From the NCBI GenBank assembly GCA_947652115.1, contig OX393570.1:2720866-2784865 (forward strand): a DNA stretch of 64,000 nt, in the 5' to 3' direction. A program made the position numbers and the translations under genes. Shown piece after piece: positions 33,681 through 48,000 of this stretch; positions within the stretch are counted from its first letter, which is position 1; each line of letters opens with the position of its first letter. The notes beneath the pieces are model-generated. The model ran no database searches. It was not told where the DNA came from and saw nothing but the letters and a program-made list of their open reading frames with translations. Source of the stretch: Blastomussa wellsi. Its lineage: Eukaryota; Cnidaria; Anthozoa; Scleractinia; Plerogyridae.

Positions 33681-36600
33681 AGCAAAGCAAATTTGTCTCC
33701 GCGTTGACTTCAGTTTTACAGATAAAAAATGTAAATATTTCCAGAGGAAAATCAGTTTAACCAAACGCCACACTTTGATATTCTCTTCGTTCGCGATCAC
33801 GTAAAATTGGTGTCACTGCAGAGAAAATACCAGTCCTTAAATGTCGCTGACTAATTAACAGGGATGTTTGCTATGAATAACAAGCTCTCCCATTGGCTCG
33901 TAACTGGTCAATTATTCAACGGTATTGTTCGTTCGCCCGCAAGTGATAAGCAGTCCTTAAAAACTGTACAAAGTATATATACACAAGTTGATCGTCGGTA
34001 AAAAGCTTGAAATTGTATGAAGATTCTTACAGTCCTTTTCTGACAACTTCACAGACATAATTCACTCCTCTCTGGATACGTTTCAGTGAAAAACAATTCC
34101 AACGTGTCACTCTATAGATTTTGTGACTGCTCTTTTAACAGCGATTTAAAAGTAACATAATTTATGTATGACTTCTAAGCTGTTTTTCGCACCAGCGGTG
34201 GAAACGCTTGGAATTACGATTTATGAATTTTACGGAAAATCAACTTAGTCAAGTGGAAAAGCTAAGCGAAAACCTAAAAAATGTTAGTTGCTTATTTGAA
34301 GATATCTGTGCGACGGCTCTTGAAAATCCATCCAACCATTTTACCATGTACCGGGTAAACCAAAAGGGCTAACAGGCAAAAGAAACTATAAACTTCTCAC
34401 CTCGGGAAATGTTGTCAGATTTTAACGAGAAGTCAAATTAGCATATTGTGAAAAAACTACCTCCGGATGTGAAGTATCCTCGGCGTAAGTGTCGGAGCGT
34501 ATTTCGCAGCCTTGATAGTTCTATAAACTGTTAGTATTCGCTCTGTACGTGATCAAAATTAATAACATTTTGGCAATGGTGTTAACACTTTTGAGAGGTA
34601 AGTGTCCGCCCTCTCTAGTGCTTTCGCTTGTTACAAGTTTCACAAACATGTTTCACAACTTGGTTTGTTTACTCAAGAACCTCGTAGAAGCTGGTTTCTT
34701 CGCTACATTTGACGGAAATGTATACATTTCGGTAAATGATGAAGTAAGGCAAACAACACGGAATATATTACAATCAAGGAGTGAAACTTGAGTGAAATTC
34801 TCTTTTTAACACTCTGTAGTCGCGCTTTTCTACTCGGATTCCAAACACCACAGTACCATATAAAGAAAACTAATTTGGCCGAGTCGACTAAATGAATTAT
34901 CGATCTACGCGCTTTTAATGTTATTTTATTACTATTTTAGTTTGTTTACAATACTCTTATGGAGAGTCTATAGTTTCAGTAATTTTTTTGACAATTTTAA
35001 CAAACTTAAATAAGGAATTCCAAGACCACCCATAGCTTTTGCTACTACAAAACATAGAAATCACCAGTTGGTGTTTTCGCGAGCTAATTTTCGATACCTG
35101 TTTGGAGGCTGTTTAATATTTTATATACGACGAGAGAATGTTTCATTTTCCTCTGAATCAGTCAACAGAATGGAAAAATTTCAACAAAATTTAACTTAAT
35201 ATTGGATTTCGACGAACAGGCAAATAACTTATCCGGCGAATGTTTCATGTAACATGCAGTTACTAGGCAAACAGTGTGGCTCCAATATTTTGATAAGTTT
35301 ACTTTACGATGAAAATCTAGTTCGTTGAATGTGGTTCCATTGTTTTAAAATTGAAGGGTTGTTATTTTCACATATCAAGTTTTTTAAGCAGTTTGCATTT
35401 GTTTTTATATTCACCGTTCATCTTTCGTTTTTATGAAACATATACATCAGTTGTTTTAAAGTGTTTACTATCTTCAACCGCTAGGTATTTACATATTCTG
35501 TTATATAGTTTCAACTTAGCTTTCCATACATCTTCGCTAGCAATATGTCAATTAGATTTTGATTGTTTTTGTCTTTAATAGAAACATATCTCTATATTTT
35601 TCCAGCTATCTATTTCGCAATTGGCAGGCGACGCATCACCTTTGCATTCGAATTCTGTAAATAGAACATAAAAATCGTAAAATAAACAAATTCTTAATTG
35701 ATGTAAAAAAAAAAAACGTAACTCGAAAAATTCTTACAAATTTCAGCTCACCGGCTGGTCATTTGCCGGTGGCATTAATCAATATTTACTGTCCATTAGC
35801 CCCAATTAGGATACTTCGCGAGCTATAGCTGAGAAAAATAATGATAAATTTGGAGAAAACTCGACATGTTTCCAAAAGCAGGTTTTTTTTTTCAGTTTAT
35901 AAATGCCCTTCAAAAATATACGATCATCGTGGAATTTCACATTAAACGCTTTTTTACAGAACGTGTCGACTTTCAGCTGGTTTTTCATGTGTTCGTGGTC
36001 TCTTATCAGCTCGGAAAAGTCGAAAATCTTTATCAAACCTTTCGGAAGATTATATTAACGAAACCAAATCCGCAGTACAATTTATAGCAGGACAAAGCAA
36101 ATACTTTCGCAGATGATGCCGGAAAATGGTAAGGCATAATTTCATAATTTATAATAAACATACAAAGCGCTCTTCGAGCGAACTCTTTTCTTTTGTTCAT
36201 TCGTAAAAAACCTGTTATTGACACTACACATTTATACTCCTCTTTGTTTGTTTTGGCTCCACGCAGTGGTTTTTTATCTTTCCCTGCGATCTGTTGAACG
36301 GTATGTTTGTTTTACGGTTTCTTCGTTTTCCTTGGTGTTTCTTCGTTTATAATCAGTGATTTCCACTGCAAAGGTTTGCCTTGCGGCCAAGTGGTTGATA
36401 TTCGGAGAAGCTGTTTACCACGTGTGAAGCGCGATGAAAAAATGATTTATCTATACGCGTTGGACTCGTGGATGGAGACAATCAGACAAGATACTTTACT
36501 TTGTTCGTACACTGCTGTTCTACACCCAGGGAATAATTGGCGAGCTCAGTGAAAGAATGTTCGGGGTACCTGTGATAGACGTCTGGGATGAATTTGGGCG

Positions 36601-39043
36601 GAGAACGGTAATCTGTCCGATACCGACGGATCATCCGTCCAGAAAGCTTCATTTATCGCGATAGTTAGCGGCTCGATTTATACTTGGGACAGATCATCTG
36701 TCCAGTATAAGTACGGGACGAACTTTGCGACGAATTATCCGTGTGTCTTGATGGATTATCCACGATGGTTCTTCGGTCAAGACGAATTGTCGTGATAAGC
36801 TGTGTGGACGGATGATCTGTCCGTTTGCCCGCATTTATACATAGACGAATTATCGGACAGATTACCGTTCTCTGCCCAAATTCATCCGTTCCTTGTATAA
36901 ATCGGGCCAGTCTTGACCCACGAACTATCGTGGATAATCCGTCTAACGAACGAGAAGACACATCGATATAGTTCGACCCGTGTTTACACTCGACGGATGA
37001 TTCGTCTCTAGTATAAATCGCGCCAATGCCACAGAAATCCAAGTTCTTCAGCGCTACGGTTTTCGCGCCAGTCATCCGGCCAAGATTTATCCATGTCCGA
37101 AATCCTATTCATTTGGTCTCAAAACGTGGTCCTGATGAAAAATCCTGTTACGTCGAAATCTGTTTTCGTCACAACTTCAATTTAATGCAAATTGCTGACA
37201 TTTTCTTCCTTGAATTCGTTTCTCGAAATCAAAGTACCAAAACTCCTTACTGTAAACCACGCATTTCTTTGAATGCAAGTTCTGAGAATTTGAAGATACT
37301 TTGGGTTGTTTGTAATCCGTCTCAACCTACCCCGATCTCAACCATCCTTGTTCCTTTTCGGTTTGTTTATAGTTCCTGTTTAGTATTTTCCTAACTAGGT
37401 GACACATCGTTTCCGACTTTTTCCCATACAAAAAGGTGGCTGGATTCATTGCTTCCGTCATTAAATTTAAGCCGAAACGTATAATTTAAACAGAAATGAT
37501 AACAAAAAACATCACTACTTCATTTCACATTTAGATGCACTTTACTGTTTTTTTTTATCTATTTACAAAACCAAACGTACATGAAATTGTGTCGTTGCAA
37601 CATTGGAAAGGAATTTACTCGAGTTACAAGCTTTTTATAAAATATAAACGTTCAGTTGATTACAGTATTAGATTATACGAGCTATTTCGTAAAAAGGGTG
37701 AAAACCTTTTCTTCCATTTTCTATGTTTCTAGCTGTTATTCAATGTGAAGTGTGATCGATATGATCGTGATTTTGTTACCTGTACAGAGATTCAATCGAT
37801 TTCAGACATAAAAAAGCTCGGCAAAATTCCGTAAAAACACAACAGATTCTCTAGCTTTCTATATTTGCATTTGGTTATTCGTCTTCTCTTACTAAAGGGC
37901 CTTTGACACTTTTCTACGCATGTGTGAAGATTTGATTTCTGGTCCGTCGGAGCAGAAATCAAAGTTAATTTATACCATTAAAATTATCTTCCATAGACCT
38001 CGCGAGGCATGCAAAAGCTATGCAAATTAAGGTAAAGGATAATTTAGTCAATGGTGGAAATTTTAAGCGGGAAATATTGCTTATATTTTCATATGAACAT
38101 CACAGGAAATATGTTCTCGAAGGGTGATACACAAGGCGGCTCGGGACCAAAGCTAAAACAAAGAGATAAGGCTAGACAAAGAGGTGTTCGAGCACACGTG
38201 AAAACTCCAAAACAATTGCAGAAGGCCACGGTAGTTCGTGGCGTTCAGTGCACAAACTTGCCAATTTTCTATTGGTTGAAACACTATCTGTTCAAATTAA
38301 AGTTGCACATGCGCACTATCGTGACAATGGCCCTTTAAAAGTGCAATCAAATGAGCAATAAGAGATTTAGCAAAAAGGTTATTGGGGTTAATGTTCGTTT
38401 GGCTCAAAAACGTTTTCAAATTTACAAGGGGTTGAGAAAAATTTACTTATCTCACATAGCACGAAAAATATTTACGCCTGGGTGACCTGTTCTTGTCCTC
38501 TTCTGGGGTTGCAATGTTGAAAGCATTTTTTTTTTCGTTTTGGTTAAAATTTCGCGGCTTAAATATTGAACATATTGAGAGCGTCCCTGCCACAAGTGGA
38601 AATTTTTCCCTTCGCAGGAAGTTTACATTTGGCGATAAAAGGTTTATTTCATTTGCACTAACAGTGCTGTGCGTCTTATCGCTGCCGCCACCTAGGAAAG
38701 TTTTGGACAACTTTTGGCATCTTTTAGGCAACTTCCCCGCAATCAAAATGCAGGTTGAGACTTGTGAAAATTCCCAGGAGAGTGAATGGTGAATTTGACA
38801 TTTTAAGATAACCGCCTTCAACAGCTTACGTGTTTTTATTGGCTGGTTCAAATAGAGGCCAGCGAAAAGATGTCAAAATTGTCACAATTTTTCTCAAGTG
38901 GCAATGAACGGTGCGGGCGCTGTAAAGCGATTCTCGAGGATTTTTAAGTTTTATGCGAAAAACCAAAACACTCCATTCAGCGCCAGCATCGTTCTTTCGT
39001 AAGTAACCTTGTTATGCATCACGCATAGACGGCCATTTCGTGA
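33681..39043. other. Intergenic region between DMRT and IWS1
   Basis: Contains the DMRT promoter on its left. A minus-strand gtatatatacttt near 33967-33979 is a weak TATA-like candidate about 290 bases before the ATG. Foldback DNA lies at 36586-37025. The frames at 34549-34791, 36307-36552 and 38447-38851 have no recognisable domain. The IWS1 stop codon is at 39044-39046. Confidence 0.5.
36586..37025. mobile_element. Foldback cluster with repeated tataaatcg boxes
   Basis: Bases 36586-36621 and 36852-36887 are 36-base inverted repeats with one mismatch (ggatgaatttgggcggagaa at the left). Smaller palindromic words (gacggatcatccgtc, gacagatcatctgtc) and several copies of tataaatcg or its complement fill the rest to about 37025. 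It looks like a non-autonomous element or nested elements; the boundaries are uncertain. Confidence 0.55.
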
Positions 39044-42000
39044 TCACAGTGCCATTTTCCTTCCCTCAATGCTGATCTCTACAGCCCTCTGTGTTCCTCT
39101 ATTGAGAAGCTTCTTCTTTTCTTCGAACTTTCTCTTCTGCTTTTCAAATCTGTCCATGGTCTTTTGCGGTTTCTGAAATTAGCGATAAGAAAAAATGAAA
39201 CGATGGAGGATTTTACGCGATTTTTGACAAGCTTTTACCATTAGCTGGTCATATGACCAAGTCATCGTGTAACACCCGACATTACCTGCACATTAGCAGG
39301 TCGCCAAATCTAAAGTGCATAGAACTAGCAAGACATTTTCACGGCCAACAAAACCACTCACTGCAGAGGCCAGACAGAGGTTTGCACGACAGAAATGTGC
39401 AAATTAGGTAAACGTCACTGAAGAGGAGGCAAGTGGATAAAAACTGAACGTAACTTTCGAATGCAGCTTCGCAAAAGACGCTGAAAACCTGAATAAATAC
39501 ACTTAAATATACAAAGCGAGAGGATTTCACGTTAGCGTACCCCACGGAAACGAGCATTGGTTCGAGAAGTCGGGGATCAATAAAAGTTGATGCACGGTAA
39601 GCTGCCAAAAATGGTATTGGTAACACGATGTTAACGTCAGAATCTTTGTCCACACCGTGAAAAAGTGCATTGTTTGACTTCAAACTCAGCTTCCTGTTTT
39701 TCTACATGGTAGATTGCGCTTGTGCATTACTCAGCATTTTCATCACCCACTCACCCTGTTAAAATCTGTTCGTTCAATGCTGTTCTGTGGCCTCACCACG
39801 TAATCCTTGTTGGACGGCATAGGAACACGTGCTCGCATCACAAAACCCTTGTCACCAGGCCTCACGGGTCTGATAAAGAGAGCAATCAACACCTGTTAGT
39901 TTGTCTCACTTCAAAACTCAAATAAACACAAATGGCACCAAGTTTACTCACTTTTTTTCGCTCTGCAGAGCAGAATCGATAGATTTCGGCGTCTTCCCTC
40001 CGTCGCTATCTACCGAACTAAAAGAAAAAGAAATAAACTTTAAGACAGGATAAAAAAGAGAAACTTTAAATAGCAAAATCAAAAAATACGTGAAAAAATT
40101 CTTGTGTAATTTCTTCACTCATATATAGATAAGCTATAAAGTAAAACAAGTCGGGATGGCTATCTACCATCTCTTATCTAACGCCAGCTCATGGAATACT
40201 TGTTAAATATCACAGTTTTTTTTAATACCTTAACCTCCTTTTCTTGGACATGTTTTGATAGTCTCTTTCCTCTCTCTCCTCTCGACTAAGCGACTTGAAA
40301 TTTGACGTCACACCGAATATCGGGCGCGCCCAATCATCTAAAAAAGATTAGAATGTTAGAAATCGCAACAACTGAAAAACTCTTATTTTACATAGTAATA
40401 CTCACTGATGAGTTTTCCGGCTACTTTCTTGTTCTCTCTGTTCTCTTTTGGATGACGACACAGGTACATAACCGCTTTGCCAATGCCGCTCATTTTGAGC
40501 GCTCTCCCATCCATTGGCGGAAACTTAAAAGGAAAAACACAGCGTTATAAAGATGATTAAAACAGGGCACCCACTTGGTCAGATTCACGCAAATGAGTGG
40601 TGCACAGAAAAACCAAAAAATGTTTCATGAGAACAGCGAGTCTCTCAAACATGAAAACAAGTGGATACAGGTAAAATGTTGGGGTTATCAATTTCCTCCA
40701 AACCGTGAGATTGGTACAGTCTTAAACATCCTTCATGTCAGAGAAAAATAAGCAACTGTTTGGGCGTGTCACGCAAAACTCCTTTCCTCACCAACTTTAG
40801 GCAGTTACCCACTACCTCCCTGGAACCTCTAGTAAACACTACCATTATTGTTTTCTAGGGCTTGGGTCATTATTGTGGCCTGTTAGTTATTGTTTAAAGA
40901 ACCGATGACATGTCTCATTTCAAGAGGTACAATGTAGTTGGCGACCCACTCCAGGAGTAGTGCTCTGTGATTACACAAGTAACAATTGCGAAGAAGACTA
41001 GAAATGGAAGGGGACATGGCCTACTCTATGGTTGAACATCACTTCATGTGGAACACATCTACATAGGGGACACATCAAGCAAGGGTGGCACCGTGGTGCA
41101 CTCGCCTCCCACCAATGTGACCCAGGTTCAAATTCGATTCCGGCCCGGCGCCATACGTGGGTCTCGTCCTTGCTCCAAGGGTTTTTCTCTGGGTTCTCTG
41201 GCTTTCCTCCCTCCTCAAAGACCAACAATTCTAAATTTCATTTCGACCTGAATGGAGGACCCGCATGAAAACCAGCCGATGTCCATCATCTCTAAATATC
41301 GTGTTATTATTAACTAGATTAGTAACTGTTTACCTCGGCCAACACTTTGAGCAATCCTTCTCGAATCTGCAAATGAGGTAACGAGCCATCTGGCAAAGGG
41401 CTAAGCCACTCCTGTGGCGTGAAACAAAGAAAGAAAATAAGTCCTTCCTGGCAATTTAATAAAGCCAGTGAGTGAGTGAGTGAGTAAGTCAGTCAGTTAG
41501 ACAGACAGACGAGTCGAAGAGTCAGTCAGTCATTCATTCAGCCAGTCAGTCATTCAGTCTGTTGGTCAAATAGTCAGTCACTTCGGTCATTTTGGTCAGT
41601 CAGTCAGCCAGAGAGTCTGTCAGTGAGTCCATCCATTAGTCAGTCACTCAGCCAGTCAGTCACTCAGTTGGTCAAATAGTCAGTCACTTCGGTCATTTTG
41701 GTCAGTCAGTCAGCCAGAGAGTCTGTCAGTGAGTCCATCCATTAGTCAGTCACTCAGGCAGTCAGTCACTCAGTCAACAATATTAATGGCTAAAACAAAA
41801 TGAACTGCCTGGCATTTGCCTGTCATTTTCTACACAGATAAAATAATATAAATGTCGTAGGTGCCCACAATAATATCACAAACACAGCCAACACAAATCA
41901 GCAAACAACTGAGATGGCTGATAAAGGTGTTTGAAATATTGTTGGACCTTGCCACTTTTTGCTGTGTTCCAGAGCCCTTGTTGCTCACATTCTCCGGCAG

Positions 42001-45000
42001 TGTAATTACGTTTGTGCTTTACACCTAATTTCCTATTTTAACAGGTTGATTGTGTAATTAGATTGTCTGGGTGAGAGTTGCTCTGAAAAGGACTGTTGTT
42101 GCTATTAGCGACTGACATTTTGACATCCTGAGTGAAAGTCATAATCAGAGTCAAGTGAAGAGCTGTTTGTCAGCCAAGTGTTAAAAGTCTGGCTTGTGAA
42201 AACAGAGTGGTCAGTTTGGCCATGATTTTAATTGGCTGTAAGACTCAAGTAGTGTAAGTCAGCCATGATTGGTCAGGTTTGATCTGTCAGTAAAGTTAGG
42301 TCATTCTATTTGATTTGTTCGACCACTGGCATATATAATGAATAATTCTGTTTTAACAGGACAGTATCCATCTAAATTAAAGCATGCAAAAGTTATTCCC
42401 ATTTTCAAGGGTGGCGATGAAACGGATCCAAGTAACTACCGTCCTATTTCTCTTCTTTCGCTCTTCAATCGGCTGTTTGAGAAAGTTATGTATAATAGAT
42501 TAAAATCTTATATCGAATTAAATGGACTTCTGTACAATGGCCAGTATGGTTTTCGTGAGAATATGTCAACTCAGCATGCAATTTTGGATATTGTTAATTC
42601 CATTCAAAGCAATATGGATAACAAATTGTTCACGTGCGGTATTTTCCTCGACTTTAAAAAGGCTTTTGATACTGTGGATCATTCAATTCTTTTGAGCAAG
42701 CTATATCATTACGGTATAAGGGGTCCGGTAAACGAATGGTTTTCATCCTACTTAAATGGCCGTGTTCAAACTACTCAAATTGATAATCAAATATCATCAA
42801 AAAGAAATGTGCTAACTGGGGTCCCACAAGGCTCTGTTCTAGGCCCTCTACTTTTCCTGATTTATATTAATGATATCTATAATTCTTCTAAGAAGCTTTC
42901 TTTTTATTTATTCGCTGATGATACAAACCTGCTGTATGCTGACAAGGATTTGAAGTCATTAGAAAGTGTAATCAACATCGAATTGCAGAAAGTTTGTAAC
43001 TGGTTGAATGCTAAGCTGACCTTAAATGCAAAAAAGTCTAATTTTGTTATATTTAGACCATCACAAAAGAAGCTTAGCTATCAGATTAATATAAGGATCT
43101 ACAATAATGCTTCAAATAGTGATACTTCTCTTGAATGTAAAGATTATGTAAAATTCCTGGGTGTGCTCATCGACAAAAACTTAACTTGGATATATCATAT
43201 CGATTACATTGCTTCTAAAATTAGCAGGGTTGTTGGAATTATATCACGATTAAGACACTCTGTCCCTCTGAATACTTTAATCCAAATTTACCGTTCTCTT
43301 ATTTTTCCATATACATACTACGGAATTGCTGCCTGGGGCCAGGCTGCACAGGTCTATTTGAGGAAGGTCTTTATCTTACAAAAATGAGCTCTTCGGCTAA
43401 TGTTCTATGCTGGTAACAGATCTCATGCTATTCCTTTATTTGTCTCTGCTAATGTCTTACCCCTTAATATGCTTTATTTTGAAACAGTATGTTCTCTTAT
43501 GCACGACATATCTACCAATTCTGCGCCTCAGAATATCTGTGATCTTTTTACTTGTTCATCTGACGTTCATACATATAACACTAGATTCTCTGATGCTGGT
43601 AATCTATACGTTAATAAATCAAGGCTGAGAATTCAACTTAATTCGTTTTCTATTTTCGGAGCTAAATTGTGGAATTGTCTGAAACCTGAATTACGTAAAT
43701 CTAGAAAAAAACCTTTCAAAAATAAAATTCATCAATTTTTACTTGCGGTACTTGGCAGTGAGGATGATTATGTTGATGTCTCTACTTTAATGTTAAAAAT
43801 TACTAATTATTACTAATTAAACTCAGTAGCCATTATTATTATTAATTTCTCATGTTTTGTAAATCCTAGCTATTTGTATATGTGTATTTGTATATGTCTA
43901 TTGGTATATGTGTATACCTATTTATATTTATTTATTTACTTATTTATTTTATTCATTTACCTAATTTTAATATTAATGTATTTTTGCTAAATTTCATTGT
44001 AAGTTGTACAACCCGCCTCGATTAGCTTTGCTATATGCGGGTTGTACAAATCTGTAAATTTGTATCATATTAGATATTCCAATAAAATGATGAAAAAAAA
44101 AATGAAAATGATGATGCTGACGTCGTGAATAACTCGTTTGCTTGTGTCATTTCAAACCATTTACTGTTTGAAAAAGAACATTCATACTAACCTTCAAAAC
44201 ATTTAGAACTCCAAGATCAAGAAATGTCATTTGCAAATCAGCCCTGAAACGAAAGAAAAAAGTCGCAATGTGACAAAAATATCAGGTCTGGTAGCAACTC
44301 TTGCAAGGTTTCACACGAATGGCTCACTACTCGTTGAGAGAACAACAGAACAACATCATCAACAAACCCCCAAAATTCAAACAAATATCTGCATGGCATG
44401 AAAATTACATTTTGCTTTCTATTTAGTAGTCTCTTTAGTGGGTAAGCATGCCATCTGCTACTTTTCCGAGTAGGCTGCCAATCAATCTCTTTACAATGAT
44501 TTAACACACATCATGCAAACTTGAAATAATATTATTAGCAAGGCTTAAGTTTTCAAGATACACAATGCCTGATGCCGCTCTTTAAATTGAGCATCAGAGT
44601 TTAAGCGGTGGTGATTTCCTTAAAAGACTCACTTGTGTAAGTGCCGTAAAACAGTTGGAAGCATTTTGAGTTTCTTGGTCGCTGCTTGCTTTGCGCCATT
44701 TAATATCCTGTCCTCCTAAATAAATAAGAAATAAATTGCAGTTTAATTATCATTTTGGAATCGGATATGATATGAGAAGGCTGAGGCAAATGACTAGCAA
44801 GCTTCAAGAATTTCGTCAAGTTTTAAGAATATCCAAAATCAGAAATGTTCATCAGTATTTATTTAGCTGGTCATCAGTCAACATAAGTTCATCTTCAGGA
44901 ATGAATATTAGTGCTATAGTATAAAAACATTTTTCTTTTTCCTAAACAGAGTCAGTGTTTGACCTTATTTTTGTCCTTAACAGGGTCAGGTTTTCATTAA

Positions 45001-48000
45001 CTGCAGCAGCACCACCATACCAAACCATGTTTCAAGTACTTGTACCCCCCCCCCCCCCCCGGTATTATACAAAAATAACAGTTAAAAAGAATGGAAATGT
45101 GTGCCTCTTAGATTCACAAAGACTTCCAAATATCATCTGACTATAATTTGATCATGAGATTACAGTGTTAGGGTTCAGTTTTATTCTTGGTTTAAAATTT
45201 ATTTTCCTTTCAGTTTGCTTTTGAGTATAGGACTGGTATAATGTGTGACAACATGAACAAAGCTTACTAATTCAGAATTAATGGATTACCTCTACAGCCT
45301 CTTTCATCTGACTTATCATGCCTGCTATAGCATCATCGCTGTCGCTAATGATATCAACATTCTGCAAAAACCACCAAAAGTATTTAATGTATATTACATT
45401 TAATTGTTGAAATGTCAATTTTTACAAAAAACAAAATAAAACCATTGATTTGCAATTTTGTTGAAAAGGATGAAATTCAGTTTTGTAGTAGAAATCATCA
45501 GGAAAAGTAATTTTTGATAAAAAGTCACTTAATGAGCAATATTCTTCACACAGACAATAGTTCGGAGGGGGGGGGGGGGGGAGATAGGAGGTGTCTTAAC
45601 TTCCTAGTTTCCATACCCATCTCCTTAGCGATTCCTGCTTATTTGTTTTGAGCTATTTCTATTGCAATGTTTTTCCCACCACCTTGAGAATCTCACTTCT
45701 GAACCTCAGTTTTTCTGCCTCCTACCAAGTTCCTTGCCTTTCAATGAGTTCTCCAATTACTTGCAGTTTCTCTGTCCTCCCTCCCCCCTCTGCTCCCCCC
45801 CCCCACACACACACACACATGATGGCATAAAATTCAGTTTGTCAGGAAAACTTCAATTGATCAGATTCTTGCAACATGTTTTCAGAAAATTTATGTTTCA
45901 GCTGTCATGTTTCTTGCAGAAGAGAACATAAGTTATTAATTATAACTTTTAATTAATAAACAACTGCTTACCTTTCGTTTCTTTCTAAAATTCCTGTTCA
46001 TCTGTTTTTAAAAAAATTGCAAAGTCAGAACCACCACATCCTTTAAAGAACTACATGTACAGATTACACAACTACAACTACAACACAGATTATTTAATAT
46101 TACATAACAACTTTGCATGGCTATGCTAATGGGAATCCTACAACAACAACAAATCTTTTTCAGTTTACAATATTTACAAGTGGTCTAGGCCAACTGGTAG
46201 CAGCCGCTCTGTAATTATAATGTTCTGAGTCAAAGTTGTTGTTTTTGTTGTCTATGAAGTCTATGTGAGATATGTAGGACTGGGCAACAGTCTGGAGAAG
46301 CTGCCAAACCCTGAAGCTGTAAATAGGGATAAGGAATCAAAGTCAGTCACATGCGACCACAATTTGCCAATTTCAAATGAACATTACATTCAATTCCTTT
46401 TTGTAACATTCGACATTTGAACAGAATGCTGAAGGATTAACAGAAAATCCATCTGAAGGTTGCATGTAAGTACAAAATAATGTCATCAAAAATGATCAAA
46501 AAATCCTGACCAAGACCTCATAATTTAACTAAAATTATTATTTGGACCTACATGTATGTATCTTTGATAAACTGACAAAGTTAGCATTGAAATTTGAATC
46601 TCGCAACCATTGTTTTAAAAAGTGTCAATCAACATGTTCAATTTAAATCTAAAAAATACTAGTCACACGTGACATAGAATGACTGTAATCATCCAGTGCA
46701 CAATCCAGTACATTCTTCAATACATTTTCAAGTATGGGCAATAAAACTGATATCAATTACTTTTTGGAATATTGTATTAACCCATTGACTCCTAAACTGG
46801 CCGTAACCGGCCGTGACGGACCTTGACCTTTGTTCCGCTTCTGACGTCATCAGCTTTGACCAAAATAGGAATCCCATTTATCCCAGTTCTACAGAAGGAA
46901 ACGAGCTTTCCAATGATACCCAGATGATATTGATTGGGCCAATGGAGCTTGAAATATGCAAGAAAACGCTTAGAATTTTCCGCCTAAAACCAGGAGGAAA
47001 ATTTCCCTCACTTACGTTTGGCTACTCCATGTCGAGTATTTCCCGTCTCAATTATGCTTTCATGGCAATTCTTGAACCGAAAGCAAGCCCAGTAAAAGGC
47101 CAACAAAAGCATAAAAAAGATACGAGGAAAGGAGAAAGGAAAAGCGAAAAATAAAAATAAAGAAATCGAAAAGCCTAAAGACGTGGGTCACATTTGTGCG
47201 CATGCCCGAGCTAAAATATCGTTAAATGCGATACTAGTGAAAAACCTGGCATGCCTTCATTCTGCAAATGCATTTTGGAGAAATTTGAAGCTTATTTAGA
47301 CTATAACTGACTAGAAAATGTTCAAAATGTCTAAAAAAAATGGTTCTTTTTCAAAAATCTCCAGGAGTCAATAGTTTAATACAATTTATAATTGATTGAA
47401 ATATTGATGAAATACCTCTTTCTTTTTCTGAATCATCAGATCAAAATCTGATACAAATCTGTTGAGAAGACACAACAAAAGTGAGATCAACATGGCTTTT
47501 TCTTCATTATAATTATCCTTTTTTCTTCAAAAATAAATTGTCTATAACACGAGTTTCACTTACGCCAATTTGTCATCGAAAGCATCATCATCACTATCAC
47601 TGTCCGCCGTCTTACTGGGTTTAGGTTTCGGCACCTTCATTGTTTCATCACTGTCCTTCACAGCCGGTTCTGCTTCCACATCAACCTCGGATCCAACTGA
47701 CAATGAATGATGTTTTCTGTCCCGAGCTAGAAACAGCCACAAAAAAATGAACTTTGTCCATTTACCATTAGAAATTTATTTAAATATCACATTAGTAAAA
47801 CTGACTTATCTTCTTCATTCTCTAATCTTTACCTCCTTTTCTCTTCTTGGTCACCTCAATGTCTTCTTGGCCAAATCCCTAAAGACAGAGTAGAAAACAT
47901 GACTTCATCTTATTAATATTACACAACAGAGTATTTAATTATTGTAAACAGTGGAAAAATGAGTAAGACAGCATTTGTCTTAGCTACATTTAACCTGTTG

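Noticed and set aside
38447..38851. 134-aa minus-strand frame just beyond the IWS1 3' end
   Set aside because: No recognisable domain, overlapping plus-strand frame of similar length, repeat-like composition; not supported as a gene.
46813..47154. 113-aa frame as an independent gene
   Set aside because: It lies wholly inside a TIR element within an IWS1 intron; reported only as part of that element.
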